64,000 bases of DNA from Thermodesulfovibrionales bacterium (GCA_026415415.1 JAOAHE010000002.1:1-64000); one strand, 5' to 3'; counted from the first letter of the stretch, positions 1 through 7,928 are shown. Notes: generated from the sequence alone by a model not told the origin. Made by a program: numbers and translations.

Positions 1-50
1 ATGTTATACAGATCTACAGAAATGCTCTTTAATCTAACTGTTAAATTTTT

Positions 51-91
51 GGCAGAGGTAACTTTACCTCTGCCTTATTATTTACTTTTTT
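51..91 (+). terminator. Rho-independent-like terminator of an upstream gene
   Basis: A perfect 10-bp stem (GGCAGAGGTA at 51-60, TACCTCTGCC at 65-74) closes a 4-nt loop and is followed by a T-rich run up to position 91. It probably ends a gene lying to the left of the window. The last bases of that gene may occupy positions 1-37, but the frame cannot be decided. Confidence 0.75.
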
Positions 92-95
92 GATT

Positions 96-219
96 CATAC
101 CTAACAGACAGATTAGGATATGTTAAGAAGACATGAAAAAAGTTTTTCTTAAGAAAAATTAAATAGATTATGTTCACAAAAGATATGATATTATTAATAT
201 TAAATCCTCAAACTTGAGG
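96..219. promoter_or_regulatory. Structured leader/operator region before the aldehyde oxidoreductase gene
   Basis: Three inverted repeats lie here. The first is CATA-CCTAA (96-104) with TTAGG-A-TATG (113-122), giving a 9-bp stem with one bulge. The second is the palindrome TTTTTCTTAAGAAAAA at 143-158. The third is CCTCAA-AC-TTGAGG at 206-219. The last has the size of a dimeric regulator operator and lies about 100 nt before the start codon. The rest of 1-317 holds no gene. No confident -35/-10 pair was found, so the promoter position is open. Confidence 0.35.
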
Positions 220-317
220 TTTATAAAGGATAGATACTCTATTAAAATTCAACCCTTATTTTAAAAAGATCACGATACAAAAAAAGAAAGATCTTACCTA
301 AATGAAGGAGGTCAATT

Positions 318-2054
318 ATGGATAAAATTTTACGGATTGATATAGGCGCTGAAGGAGGACCAAAGGTAACTATTACTGGTCTTGGCGAGTATGCGGGCTT
401 TGGTGGTAGAGGTATGACCTCTGCAATTGTATCGAAGGAGGTCCCTCCCTTATGCCATCCCCTCGGTCCTGAAAATAAGCTTGTAATAGCTCCGGGGTTA
501 TTAAGCGGCTCGGCATCGGCAATGTCAGGCAGGATATCGGTAGGATGTAAAAGCCCATTAACAGGAACTATCAAAGAATCTAATGCTGGCGGACAACCTG
601 CTCAGGTTCTTGCCAGATTGGGATATGCAGCAATTGTTTTAGAGGGGAAGCCCACGGATGATACTATTTATAAAGTTTACATTAATAAAGATGGGGTAAA
701 AATCTCCCCTGCTAATGAATTAAAGTTATTGCCCAATTATGATCTTGTTGCAAAGATGAAAGAGCAATATGGAGACAGAATTGCGTGTATCTCAATAGGT
801 CCAGTAGGGGAGATGAAGATGAACGTTGCCTCTGTAGCATGCACAGATATGGAAATACGTCCTACCCGCCATGCAGGCAGAGGTGGTGTTGGAGCCGTAA
901 TGGGAGCAAAAGGAGTGAAAGTCATTGTCTTAGACGACACCGGCATGCCCATGAGAACTCCAGCCAATTTGGAGAAGTTCAAAGATGCAAACAAGAGGTT
1001 TGTAGATGGTTTAATGAAACATCCTGTTACAGGTCAAGCCCTGCCAGCTTATGGAACAAATGTTTTAACTAACATCATAAGTGAGGCAGGAGGTTATCCT
1101 ACTTATAATTTCAAAGAAGGTAGCTTCGCCGGAGCATCAAAGATTAGTGGAGAAGTTGAGGCTGAACTGGAAAAACAGAGAGGAGGTAATCCCACCCATG
1201 GCTGCCATAGAGGTTGTGTAATCAGATGCTCGGGCATCTTCCATGACAAAGACGGTCATTATCTCACTAAACAACCTGAGTACGAAACTGTCTGGGCACA
1301 TGGAGGCAACTGCGGCATAGATGACATAGATAAGATAGCTATGATTGACTATTTAGATGACAACTACGGTATTGACACTATTGAGATGGGTGCGACAATA
1401 GCCCTTGCAATGGAAGCGGGGCTTGCTAAGTTTGGTGATGCAGATGCAGCTATTAACTTAGTAAAAGAAGTAGGTAAAGGCACTTATTTGGGACGCATTC
1501 TTGGTGCAGGAGCTGAGATCACAGGGAAAGTTTTTGGACTTGAAAAAGTTCCTGTGGTGAAAGGGCAGGCTTTACCAGCCTATGATCCAAGAGCTGTTAA
1601 AGGTATTGGTGTTACCTATGCCACATCAACAATGGGGGCAGATCATACCGCTGGTTATGCTGTAGCTACAAACATCTTAAAAGTTGGTGGGTTTGTAGAT
1701 CCTCTTAAACCAGAAGGTCAAATAGAGCTTTCCAGAAACCTCCAGATAGCTACCGCTGCCATAGACTCCACAGGTATGTGTATATTTATCGCCTTTGCCT
1801 TACTGGATCAGCCTGAAACCTTCCAAGCATTACTCGATTTACTAAATGCCTTCTATGGATGGGATCTAACTGCAGAAGGTGTTATGGATTATGGCAAAAA
1901 GATTTTAACGATGGAAAGGGATTTCAATTTAAGAGCAGGCTTTACAAAGGAACACGACAGACTACCCAGATTCTTCTATAGAGATAAACTCCCACCTCAT
2001 CAAGTAACTTTTGATATAAAAGATGAAGACTTAGACAAAGTCTTTAATTGGTAA
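318..2054 (+). CDS. Tungstopterin aldehyde:ferredoxin oxidoreductase family protein
   Basis: This family oxidises aldehydes (or related acyl substrates) to acids in the cytoplasm, passing electrons through a [4Fe-4S] cluster to ferredoxin. The 578 residues are close to the usual family length. The N-terminal domain is seen at about 4-205, with a Gly-rich pterin-contact stretch at 185-203. Cluster cysteines are C296, C300 and C304, plus a distal C488. The spacing is Cx3Cx3C, not the Cx2Cx3C of classical archaeal AOR, so this is a divergent clade and the substrate is unknown. The second pterin loop is at about 423-446. AAGGAGG at 305-311 sits 6 nt before the ATG, which fixes the start. MoaD-like and ThiF-like genes follow, as expected for tungsten-cofactor maturation. 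Confidence 0.9.
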   Translation: MDKILRIDIGAEGGPKVTITGLGEYAGFGGRGMTSAIVSKEVPPLCHPLGPENKLVIAPGLLSGSASAMSGRISVGCKSPLTGTIKESNAGGQPAQVLARLGYAAIVLEGKPTDDTIYKVYINKDGVKISPANELKLLPNYDLVAKMKEQYGDRIACISIGPVGEMKMNVASVACTDMEIRPTRHAGRGGVGAVMGAKGVKVIVLDDTGMPMRTPANLEKFKDANKRFVDGLMKHPVTGQALPAYGTNVLTNIISEAGGYPTYNFKEGSFAGASKISGEVEAELEKQRGGNPTHGCHRGCVIRCSGIFHDKDGHYLTKQPEYETVWAHGGNCGIDDIDKIAMIDYLDDNYGIDTIEMGATIALAMEAGLAKFGDADAAINLVKEVGKGTYLGRILGAGAEITGKVFGLEKVPVVKGQALPAYDPRAVKGIGVTYATSTMGADHTAGYAVATNILKVGGFVDPLKPEGQIELSRNLQIATAAIDSTGMCIFIAFALLDQPETFQALLDLLNAFYGWDLTAEGVMDYGKKILTMERDFNLRAGFTKEHDRLPRFFYRDKLPPHQVTFDIKDEDLDKVFNW

Positions 2055-2061
2055 AAGTAAA

Positions 2062-2094
2062 ACAAGCCTTGATTTTTAGTCAAGGCTTGTTTTT
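2062..2094 (+). terminator. Hairpin terminator/attenuator between aor and moaD-like gene
   Basis: An 11-bp perfect stem (ACAAGCCTTGA 2062-2072, TCAAGGCTTGT 2080-2090) with a 7-nt loop is followed by TTTT. It lies 8 nt after the aor stop and 20 nt before the next start. It probably lets only part of the transcription reach the maturation genes, since one catalytic enzyme is needed in excess over its accessory proteins. Confidence 0.75.
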
Positions 2095-2114
2095 ATAAGA
2101 CGACTATAGAGATC

Positions 2115-2339
2115 ATGAAAGTTACCATAAAACTCTTTGCTATTTTGAGAAGAGATAGATTTGATACTCGGGTCTTCCAGTTTGAGGAAGATACAACAAT
2201 CTATGATATTTTAGATAGATTAAATATCCACACTGAGGATGCAGCTATAGTGTTTGTTAATGGGAAACATGCTGAGCTTGAGCAAAAATTATTGGATGGT
2301 GATGTAGTTAGCATATTCCCACCTATAGGTGGTGGTTAA
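2115..2339 (+). CDS. MoaD/ThiS-family sulfur-carrier-like protein
   Basis: A 74-residue ubiquitin-fold protein ending in PPIGGG. The terminal Gly-Gly is the feature that ThiF/MoeB enzymes adenylate and that later carries a thiocarboxylate. The beta-grasp pattern is visible in the hydrophobic alternation of the first 15 residues and in the FVNGKHAEL and LLDGDVVSIFPP segments. It lies between a tungsten enzyme and a ThiF-like gene and overlaps the latter by 11 nt. The likely role is sulfur transfer during pterin-cofactor assembly or maturation for the aldehyde oxidoreductase. That role is inferred from context; a general MoaD function is also possible. Confidence 0.85.
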   Translation: MKVTIKLFAILRRDRFDTRVFQFEEDTTIYDILDRLNIHTEDAAIVFVNGKHAELEQKLLDGDVVSIFPPIGGG

Positions 2340-3174
2340 AATAAAGATGGATGCTCACAACATATTAGATTTCTTAAGGGAAAATGCTATTGACGGTGTG
2401 CTATCCCATAAAATTATTGAGTATGCAGTCAAGATTACAAAGCTATCCTTCCAAGAAATAGAGAGGATTTCCTTAACAAAGGGATTAATTCCTAAACGTT
2501 ATCTAAGAAATCAAAGAGTAATAAAACGAGTAGAACAATTAGCCCTTCTTAATTCTTGTGTTGCCATAGTTGGTTGTGGTGGTTTAGGTGGCTACACAAT
2601 AGAGATGCTTGCAAGGTTAGGGGTTGGACAGTTAATATGCATTGACCCTGATTATTTTCGTGAAGAAGATCTCAATCGTCAGCGGTTCTGTAATCTAAAT
2701 ACCTTAGGTCAGTTAAAAGCCGAGGTTATTAAAGAAGAGCTTAAAAATATAAATCCAGCAGTGGTAGTCAAAGCACATACCTCTTCCTTTTTACCCGAAA
2801 TAGGGGAGACTCTCTTAGCGGGAGCTCAAGTTGTAGTAGATGCCCTCGACTCCTTTGAAGCTCGAACGGACTTGGCGGAGACTTGTAGACGACTCTCTAT
2901 CCCTTTAGTTCACGGAGCTATAGCTGGGTGGTATGGGCAAGTTAGTGTGCAAGAGATAGAAAGCAATAAACTTATAGATCTCTTTAAATCCTCCTGTGGC
3001 AAGAGGGAATTACAAAGAGAACTCGGTAATCCGTCCTTTGCACCTCCCTTTATTTCAGCCATCCAAGTTGCTGAGACAATAAAGATTTTGCTGCAGAAAG
3101 ATAACAATTTGTTATTGAATAAATTATTTTTCTTTGATCTCTTAACTTTCTCCTTTGAGTTAGGACAATTATGA
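2329..3174 (+). CDS. ThiF/MoeB/HesA-family adenylyltransferase
   Basis: A 281-residue E1-like enzyme predicted to activate the C-terminal glycine of the preceding MoaD-like protein with ATP. The nucleotide-binding motif GCGGLGG lies at about residues 83-89. The IDPDYFREEDLNRQRF segment carries the Asp, Arg and Asn residues that contact ATP. The paired CxxC zinc ligands of MoeB are absent; only isolated cysteines are seen. The longest frame starts with GTG at 2329 inside the MoaD-like gene. An ATG at 2347 is an alternative and would remove the overlap. About 70 residues precede the core domain, as in longer ThiF-like members. The stop overlaps the next start as ATGA, so the two are translationally coupled. 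Confidence 0.87.
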   Translation: MVVKIKMDAHNILDFLRENAIDGVLSHKIIEYAVKITKLSFQEIERISLTKGLIPKRYLRNQRVIKRVEQLALLNSCVAIVGCGGLGGYTIEMLARLGVGQLICIDPDYFREEDLNRQRFCNLNTLGQLKAEVIKEELKNINPAVVVKAHTSSFLPEIGETLLAGAQVVVDALDSFEARTDLAETCRRLSIPLVHGAIAGWYGQVSVQEIESNKLIDLFKSSCGKRELQRELGNPSFAPPFISAIQVAETIKILLQKDNNLLLNKLFFFDLLTFSFELGQL

Positions 3175-3773
3175 TACAAGAACCTATCTTTATCCATATA
3201 GATGTTTTTAAGAATAGCTTTATGCTCTTTTCAGATATTTTTCAAACAGGAGTTTTTATAAAAACAAGCAATATTGGCAGTAACCTTTACATTTTCCTAA
3301 AAGACGACATAGGTCTAACTGATGAATATATAGAAAATAAAATAAAAATAGTTTTTCTTGATAATAAACCAGTAGATGATCTGCAATCTGAAATCATAAA
3401 AGAGTTTTCAAAGATTTCACTCTCAGCAGCCATGCCTGGACTTGTAGGTGCAATCCTTAGGCAAAATAGCCCTTTGTACTCTATGCGAGAAGGGATTTCT
3501 AAGAGAGCTTGTGCTTTCTGCTCTTTCAAAGAAGGATATATCATTTTAAAACTCTTTAATTTGCTTATAAATGATTTAGGACCAGCTCTTCTTAAGAAAG
3601 GCGTTGTTTTGGAAAAACAAACTACTGTAAAACTTTTAGCAAAATTTATCCAATTAAAAAACCTCAAAAACGCTATTATTAATGGGAAAGCAATGAAAGA
3701 GAAAGAGCTTTTAAGAATAATAGAAGATATTTCTGATGATTACCTTTGCTTATCAGTAACCTTATCTTCATAA
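3171..3773 (+). CDS. Uncharacterised protein coupled to the aldehyde oxidoreductase maturation genes
   Basis: I do not recognise a named family. The 200 residues have no signal peptide or clear membrane segment. The most motif-like region is around residues 85-123: SLSAAMPGLVGAILR, then a CAFC pair (Cx2C) near residue 121. The rest looks like an alpha/beta fold with a Lys-rich tail. The start is fixed by the ATGA overlap with the ThiF-like gene. Its position as the third accessory gene suggests a part in cofactor insertion or enzyme assembly. This is inference from context only. Confidence 0.75.
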   Translation: MIQEPIFIHIDVFKNSFMLFSDIFQTGVFIKTSNIGSNLYIFLKDDIGLTDEYIENKIKIVFLDNKPVDDLQSEIIKEFSKISLSAAMPGLVGAILRQNSPLYSMREGISKRACAFCSFKEGYIILKLFNLLINDLGPALLKKGVVLEKQTTVKLLAKFIQLKNLKNAIINGKAMKEKELLRIIEDISDDYLCLSVTLSS

Positions 3774-4192
3774 TTTTTATTTCTTCTGCTACCTCACATC
3801 AATTGTTGAAGTAATCCTTACTTAACAGACACTATATACATAATTACAAATGATTAATTTGGATTCACTATTGGATCTTAATAGATAAAAATCCATCTCG
3901 CTTTTTAAAATTTTGACCCACGTAATAGATTATATAATTCTCAGCCTCTAAATCTCACTAAAGCAAAAGCTGATCATGACAAAAAGAGTTAATAAAGCAA
4001 GATTTTAAGAGTTAGTATTTTCTTCAGCTATAAATTAACCTAAGCTTTACTTGATTATATTCATAACTAAGGTTTATATTATATACCTTTTCTTAAATTT
4101 TCTCTTGCCGATTATCTACTATTTAAGATAATTACAACTAAGAAAATAATAATTAAAATGTAATAAAAAAGCCTTCTTTTAATAAACATTAA
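3774..4192. other. Intergenic stretch without a recognisable gene
   Basis: About 420 bp of AT-rich sequence with stops in all frames. The only structure I see is an imperfect inverted repeat at 3804-3827 (TGTTGAAGTAA, TCC, TTACTTAACA, with one bulged G). It lies 30 nt after the preceding gene and could be a weak terminator or an operator. No tRNA is apparent. Confidence 0.5.
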
Positions 4193-4216
4193 GGGGTCAC
4201 AGTTGATAATGACCCC
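4193..4216 (-). terminator. Terminator hairpin of the small minus-strand gene
   Basis: GGGGTCA (4193-4199) pairs with TGACCCC (4210-4216) around a 10-nt loop. It lies 28 nt beyond the stop of the minus-strand ORF at 4245. On the minus strand it is followed by a T-rich stretch (TTAATGTTTATT). Confidence 0.6.
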
Positions 4217-4244
4217 TCTTTAATAAAACTAAACTTCAAAAATA

Positions 4245-4424
4245 TTATTCCATATTAAAATAAGCAATTTCCTTAATGCCAGGTATATACTCCCCAACTG
4301 GAACTAATTTTTTATCTTCCTTAATACAACTTACAACCTTTTTCCAGAGCATATCAAGCTCGCCCTTTTCTCTGTCATTTTCAGGGATCATTTTGATAAG
4401 AGTGCCTTCAAACTCTATCTTCAT
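4245..4424 (-). CDS. Small 59-residue protein of unknown function
   Basis: A short minus-strand ORF reading MKIEFEGTLIKMIPEND at its start and ending EIAYFNME. It has a strong ribosome-binding site (AAAAGGAGGG, 8 nt before the ATG on the minus strand) and its own downstream hairpin, so I regard it as real although it is small. It is soluble, slightly acidic, has one Trp and one Cys, and contains a KLVPVGEYIPG segment that looks like a conserved core. I cannot assign a family. It is not clearly in an operon: its nearest neighbour, the TetR gene, is divergent. Confidence 0.7.
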   Translation of the reverse strand: MKIEFEGTLIKMIPENDREKGELDMLWKKVVSCIKEDKKLVPVGEYIPGIKEIAYFNME

Positions 4425-4632
4425 ATCGTGCCCTCCTTTTATAAATTTATTTTTAAATATTTTACTCCATTTCCCACAAAGACTGCAATTTTAAAACATT
4501 TTTAACTTTGTAGTCCTTAGCCTAATGATCTAAAGTATGAAAAACATAAATAGCTATTTAAAGATGAAAATTTTTATTCTACTCAAAAAAACGCCTTCCT
4601 TCTTTTTCAATAAATGAATCCTATAAAAAATA

Positions 4633-4677
4633 TTGACTTTTTTAAAAAAATATTTTATGTTAGTAAGCACTTACTTA
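4633..4677 (+). promoter_or_regulatory. Promoter with overlapping TetR-type operator for the efflux operon
   Basis: A -35 box TTGACT (4633-4638) and a -10 box TATGTT (4656-4661) are separated by 17 bp. Overlapping and just after the -10 is an 18-bp near-palindrome (4660-4677), with perfect arms AGTAAG (4662-4667) and CTTACT (4670-4675) around CA. This resembles AcrR/TetR operators. It ends 17 nt before the tetR start, which implies autorepression of the whole operon. The rest of 4425-4632 shows nothing else. Confidence 0.8.
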
Positions 4678-4693
4678 TTTTAAGGTATGGTTT

Positions 4694-5287
4694 ATGACAT
4701 TACAATCTCTATCTACAAAGGATAAAATCCTTGAAAGCGCCATTAAACTTTTTTCACAAAAAGGGTATTTAGGTGCCTCTACTCGACAGATAGCAAAAGA
4801 GGCTGGAGTAGCAGAAATTACTTTATTTAGACACTTTTCAACTAAAGAGAAATTACTTGAAGAGGTACTAAATAAATACTCATTTTTACCCCATCTAAGG
4901 ACCATTCTACCTGAAGTCTTAAATTTAGAATATGAAGATGCCCTGTTTTTAATTGTTAAAAACTTTTTAAACTCTCTTTTTTTAAGAAAAGACCTTATAA
5001 AAATAATGAAAGCGGAGATATTTACTCATCCTGATAAAGTTGCCAAACATCTTCAAGTATTCATAGATGAGCTATATGATACTATAGCCTTATATTTTCA
5101 AGAAATGCAGACAAGAGGAATTCTAAGGGATTTTGATACACGACTTGCTGGTAGAGCTTTATTAGGAATGGTGTTCACTTACTTTGAAGTAGAAGAATAT
5201 ATATTTCAAAAACAAAATACCATTGAAGATTACGAAGAGGCTATAAAAGAGTTTGTAAAAATATTTGTAAAGGGGACAGTTAAATGA
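4694..5287 (+). CDS. TetR/AcrR-family transcriptional regulator
   Basis: A 197-residue dimeric repressor with an N-terminal TetR helix-turn-helix at about residues 8-55 (recognition region STRQIAKEAGVAEITLFRHF at 29-48). A divergent helical ligand-binding domain follows. It is the first gene of an RND efflux operon and lies directly behind a palindromic operator, so it most likely represses its own operon and is released by a pump substrate. Its stop overlaps the start of the tolC-like gene (ATGA). AAGG at 4682-4685 serves as a modest ribosome-binding site. The ligand is unknown. Confidence 0.93.
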   Translation: MTLQSLSTKDKILESAIKLFSQKGYLGASTRQIAKEAGVAEITLFRHFSTKEKLLEEVLNKYSFLPHLRTILPEVLNLEYEDALFLIVKNFLNSLFLRKDLIKIMKAEIFTHPDKVAKHLQVFIDELYDTIALYFQEMQTRGILRDFDTRLAGRALLGMVFTYFEVEEYIFQKQNTIEDYEEAIKEFVKIFVKGTVK

Positions 5288-6627
5288 GCTTTATGAACTT
5301 TATATTCTGTCTAAGGTTTTTAGTATTTTTTCTTATTTCAATTATCACTTTGTCTACAGTGTCCTTAGCCCGTGCTTCAGTAGAATATAGCCTTGATGAA
5401 CTTTATAGCATTGCTCTGCAAAACTCAGAGAAGATCAAGATTACAGAAGAAGAACTTGTTATCTCAGAATTAATCAAAGATAAAGCTCTATCAGCTTTGA
5501 TGCCAAAAATTTCTGCCTTTGGTGGTTATACAAAATTCAATAAAGAGAACATTTCTTCTGCTGGGACGGTTATCCAACCTAATGAGTCCCTATTATGGGG
5601 AATAAGGGTTGATCAGACCTTTTCTCTAAGCGGGCGAGAAATTACAGCTCTCAATATCTCATCAAAAGGGATAGAAAAAAGCAAATATGACCTTCACTCA
5701 ACTAAGGAATCATATCTCCTTACTGTAGCTCTTGCATATTATGATTTATTAAAAGCACAAAAACTCTTAGATATTGCTCAGTCTAACGTAGATAGACTTA
5801 CAAAACATAGAGATGCTGCTTTGACCCGACTTAAGATAGGTGAGGTCACAAAAACAGCACTTTTAAGGGCTGAAGCTGAGCTTTCTGGTGCCATTTCAGA
5901 TAAAATAAAGGCAGAAAACAAACTTAAACTTGCAAAGTCTGTACTTGCTACAGTAGTTGGGATAAAAGAAGAATTTACTGTAAGAGAGTCAAACCAAGAA
6001 AATGGAAATTATATTGATCAAATACTCAAGAATTGTTCACTGCCTATCCAATGTTTTACAGAAAAAGCCTTTGCCAGTAGGGCAGAGTTAAGATCTTTAG
6101 AATTACAGAAAAAGATCTCTGAAGAGCAGATAAAATATGCAAAAGGAGCCTATTTACCAACCATATCTATTGAAGGAGTTTGGCTAAAGAAAGAGGAAGA
6201 TCCACCATCTATATCCCTTATCAAAGAAAACATTTATGGTGCTATCAAGTTAAACTTTCCTTTCTTTGAAGGCGGATTAAGAAGGGCGGAGGTAAAAGAA
6301 GCAGAGTCACGGAAAAAACAGACGGAATTTTTATATGAAGATACAAAAAAAAGCATAACCTTAGAGATCGAAAGTGCTTTTCTTGATTATATTACCTTGC
6401 AAGGTATTCTAAAATCCCTCAAAGACCAAGTAGCATTCGCAAAAGATAATTTTAACTCCATTAGTAAACAGTTTCAGTTCGGGTTAGCAAATAGTATTGA
6501 TGTAATGGATGCAAATACACTTCTTATCACAGCAGAGAGACAACTTTTAGATGTAACTTATAGTTTTGAGGCATCAAAAATTAAGCTATTAAAAGCTTTA
6601 GGTGTCTTATACAATAAAAAGCATTAA
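5284..6627 (+). CDS. TolC-family outer-membrane efflux channel
   Basis: A 447-residue outer-membrane factor that would form the trimeric exit duct of the tripartite pump encoded downstream. An N-terminal signal peptide ends around ARA (about residue 30). Two OEP repeats follow, with the long amphipathic coiled-coil helices typical of TolC (for example about 130-220 and 350-440). Its ATG overlaps the tetR stop, so it is translationally coupled to the regulator. A second, unrelated TolC-like gene lies at 62078-63430 in an Mla cluster. Confidence 0.92.
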   Translation: MSFMNFIFCLRFLVFFLISIITLSTVSLARASVEYSLDELYSIALQNSEKIKITEEELVISELIKDKALSALMPKISAFGGYTKFNKENISSAGTVIQPNESLLWGIRVDQTFSLSGREITALNISSKGIEKSKYDLHSTKESYLLTVALAYYDLLKAQKLLDIAQSNVDRLTKHRDAALTRLKIGEVTKTALLRAEAELSGAISDKIKAENKLKLAKSVLATVVGIKEEFTVRESNQENGNYIDQILKNCSLPIQCFTEKAFASRAELRSLELQKKISEEQIKYAKGAYLPTISIEGVWLKKEEDPPSISLIKENIYGAIKLNFPFFEGGLRRAEVKEAESRKKQTEFLYEDTKKSITLEIESAFLDYITLQGILKSLKDQVAFAKDNFNSISKQFQFGLANSIDVMDANTLLITAERQLLDVTYSFEASKIKLLKALGVLYNKKH

Positions 6628-6680
6628 TCATTAAAACTTTAATTTGAATGTACTGAGTTCATTAGCTCTTTTGTTTTAAA

Positions 6681-6708
6681 CTTCTTAAAAATAAGAAGAG
6701 TTTTATTT
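6681..6708 (+). terminator. Intra-operon hairpin after the tolC-like gene
   Basis: CTTCTTA (6681-6687) pairs with TAAGAAG (6692-6698) around AAAA, followed by AGTTTTATTT. It sits in the 151-nt gap between the channel and adaptor genes. It may act as a partial terminator or as an mRNA-end stabiliser within the operon. Confidence 0.5.
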
Positions 6709-6778
6709 AGGTAAAAAAAAATATAAAGGCGATTCTATATTTATTAGATAAAAAAAATGATTTACAGGGGAACTTAAA

Positions 6779-7912
6779 ATGATTAAAAAATGCACTCAAC
6801 TATTATATTTTCTCTTTTTCATAACCTTCTTTATAACTTTTATCACTGCCTGTAGCAGCAAAGAAAAAAAGGCTATAGAAGAAAAAATAATAAATGTGAA
6901 AGCCCAGTCAGCAGAAAAAAGAATAGTTCAACCATATATCGAAACAACTGGTTCTCTAATTCCCTACGAGGAGGTTATAGTTAGTGCCGAGATTGATGGA
7001 ATTATAAAAGAAATAAAAGTAGAGGAAGGCTCCCCTGTCTCAAAAGGCACTCTTATAGCTACTATTAACGAGACCGATTATGATTTAGATGTTAAAAGAA
7101 ATGAAGCAGTTTTAAGACAAGCTCAAGCAACCCTTGAGAATGTAAAACTGGAATTTCAAAGAAAGAGTGCGCTATATAAAGAACAACTTATAACACAACA
7201 GCAGTTTGACGATGTTACTACAAGACTTGCCCTTGCTGAAGCAGAGTTAGAAAGAGCAAAATCTACCCTTTTTCTTTCAAAACAAAAACTTATCAAAACA
7301 AAAATATATAGCCCCATTGATGGCTTTATTAAAGAAAAAAAAGTATCAGCTGGAAATTATGCCAGAAATGGTTCAAATTTGTTTGTAATAATAAAAAACA
7401 ATCCAATTAAACTCACCTTTACAGTAAGCGAAAAAGATATCGGCAAACTTAAAAAAGGACAAGAGATAACTTTTCGTGTTGATGCATATCGAGACAAAGA
7501 CTTTAAAGGAAAAGTAAATATAATCTATCCTAACCTTGATGAAAAAACACGAAGCCTACAAGTTGAGGCATTAAGCCCAAATCTTGATGGTTTATTAAAA
7601 CCAGGACTTTTTGCAAAAATTACCCTTTTTACAGACGAACCTAAGGAAGCTATACTCATCCCTGCTATCTCTTTACTTTATGAAGCAGAAAATATTAGAG
7701 CCTTCATAATAGAAGGCGATGTAGCCAAGCGGAGAAATCTAAAGATCGGACAAAAATACAAGTTTTCTCAAAAAACTGACGATAAAGAATCAAGAACTAT
7801 TGAGTATGTCGAAGTTATAGAGGGAATCAAGGAGGCAGAAATAGTTGTTACAGCTGGACAGCAAAATCTATCAGAAAATACTAAAGTCAAAATCGTTGAT
7901 TCACGTCAATAG
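6779..7912 (+). CDS. RND efflux periplasmic adaptor (membrane fusion protein), lipoprotein
   Basis: A 377-residue HlyD/AcrA-type adaptor linking the inner-membrane pump to the outer-membrane channel. The N-terminus is a lipoprotein signal with lipobox ITAC, placing the lipidated cysteine at C25. The order is a biotinyl-lipoyl-like half motif (about 60-100), a short alpha hairpin (about 100-165), the second lipoyl half (SPIDGFIKEKKVSAG, near 178-192), a beta-barrel domain and the membrane-proximal domain. The spacing to the pump gene is 16 nt. CAGGGG shortly before the ATG is the ribosome-binding site. Confidence 0.93.
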   Translation: MIKKCTQLLYFLFFITFFITFITACSSKEKKAIEEKIINVKAQSAEKRIVQPYIETTGSLIPYEEVIVSAEIDGIIKEIKVEEGSPVSKGTLIATINETDYDLDVKRNEAVLRQAQATLENVKLEFQRKSALYKEQLITQQQFDDVTTRLALAEAELERAKSTLFLSKQKLIKTKIYSPIDGFIKEKKVSAGNYARNGSNLFVIIKNNPIKLTFTVSEKDIGKLKKGQEITFRVDAYRDKDFKGKVNIIYPNLDEKTRSLQVEALSPNLDGLLKPGLFAKITLFTDEPKEAILIPAISLLYEAENIRAFIIEGDVAKRRNLKIGQKYKFSQKTDDKESRTIEYVEVIEGIKEAEIVVTAGQQNLSENTKVKIVDSRQ

Positions 7913-7928
7913 ATAAGAGGAACAATTT

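Noticed and set aside
1-50. Possible end of an upstream gene
   Set aside because: Two plus frames stop at 30-37 and one runs on to 112. Too little sequence is present to choose, so no feature is claimed apart from the terminator.
4276-4494. Plus-strand ORF of 72 codons opposite the small minus-strand gene
   Set aside because: It has no ribosome-binding site and an unusual Ser/Phe/Leu-rich composition. The minus-strand ORF over the same bases has a strong site and a terminator, so the plus ORF is a shadow.
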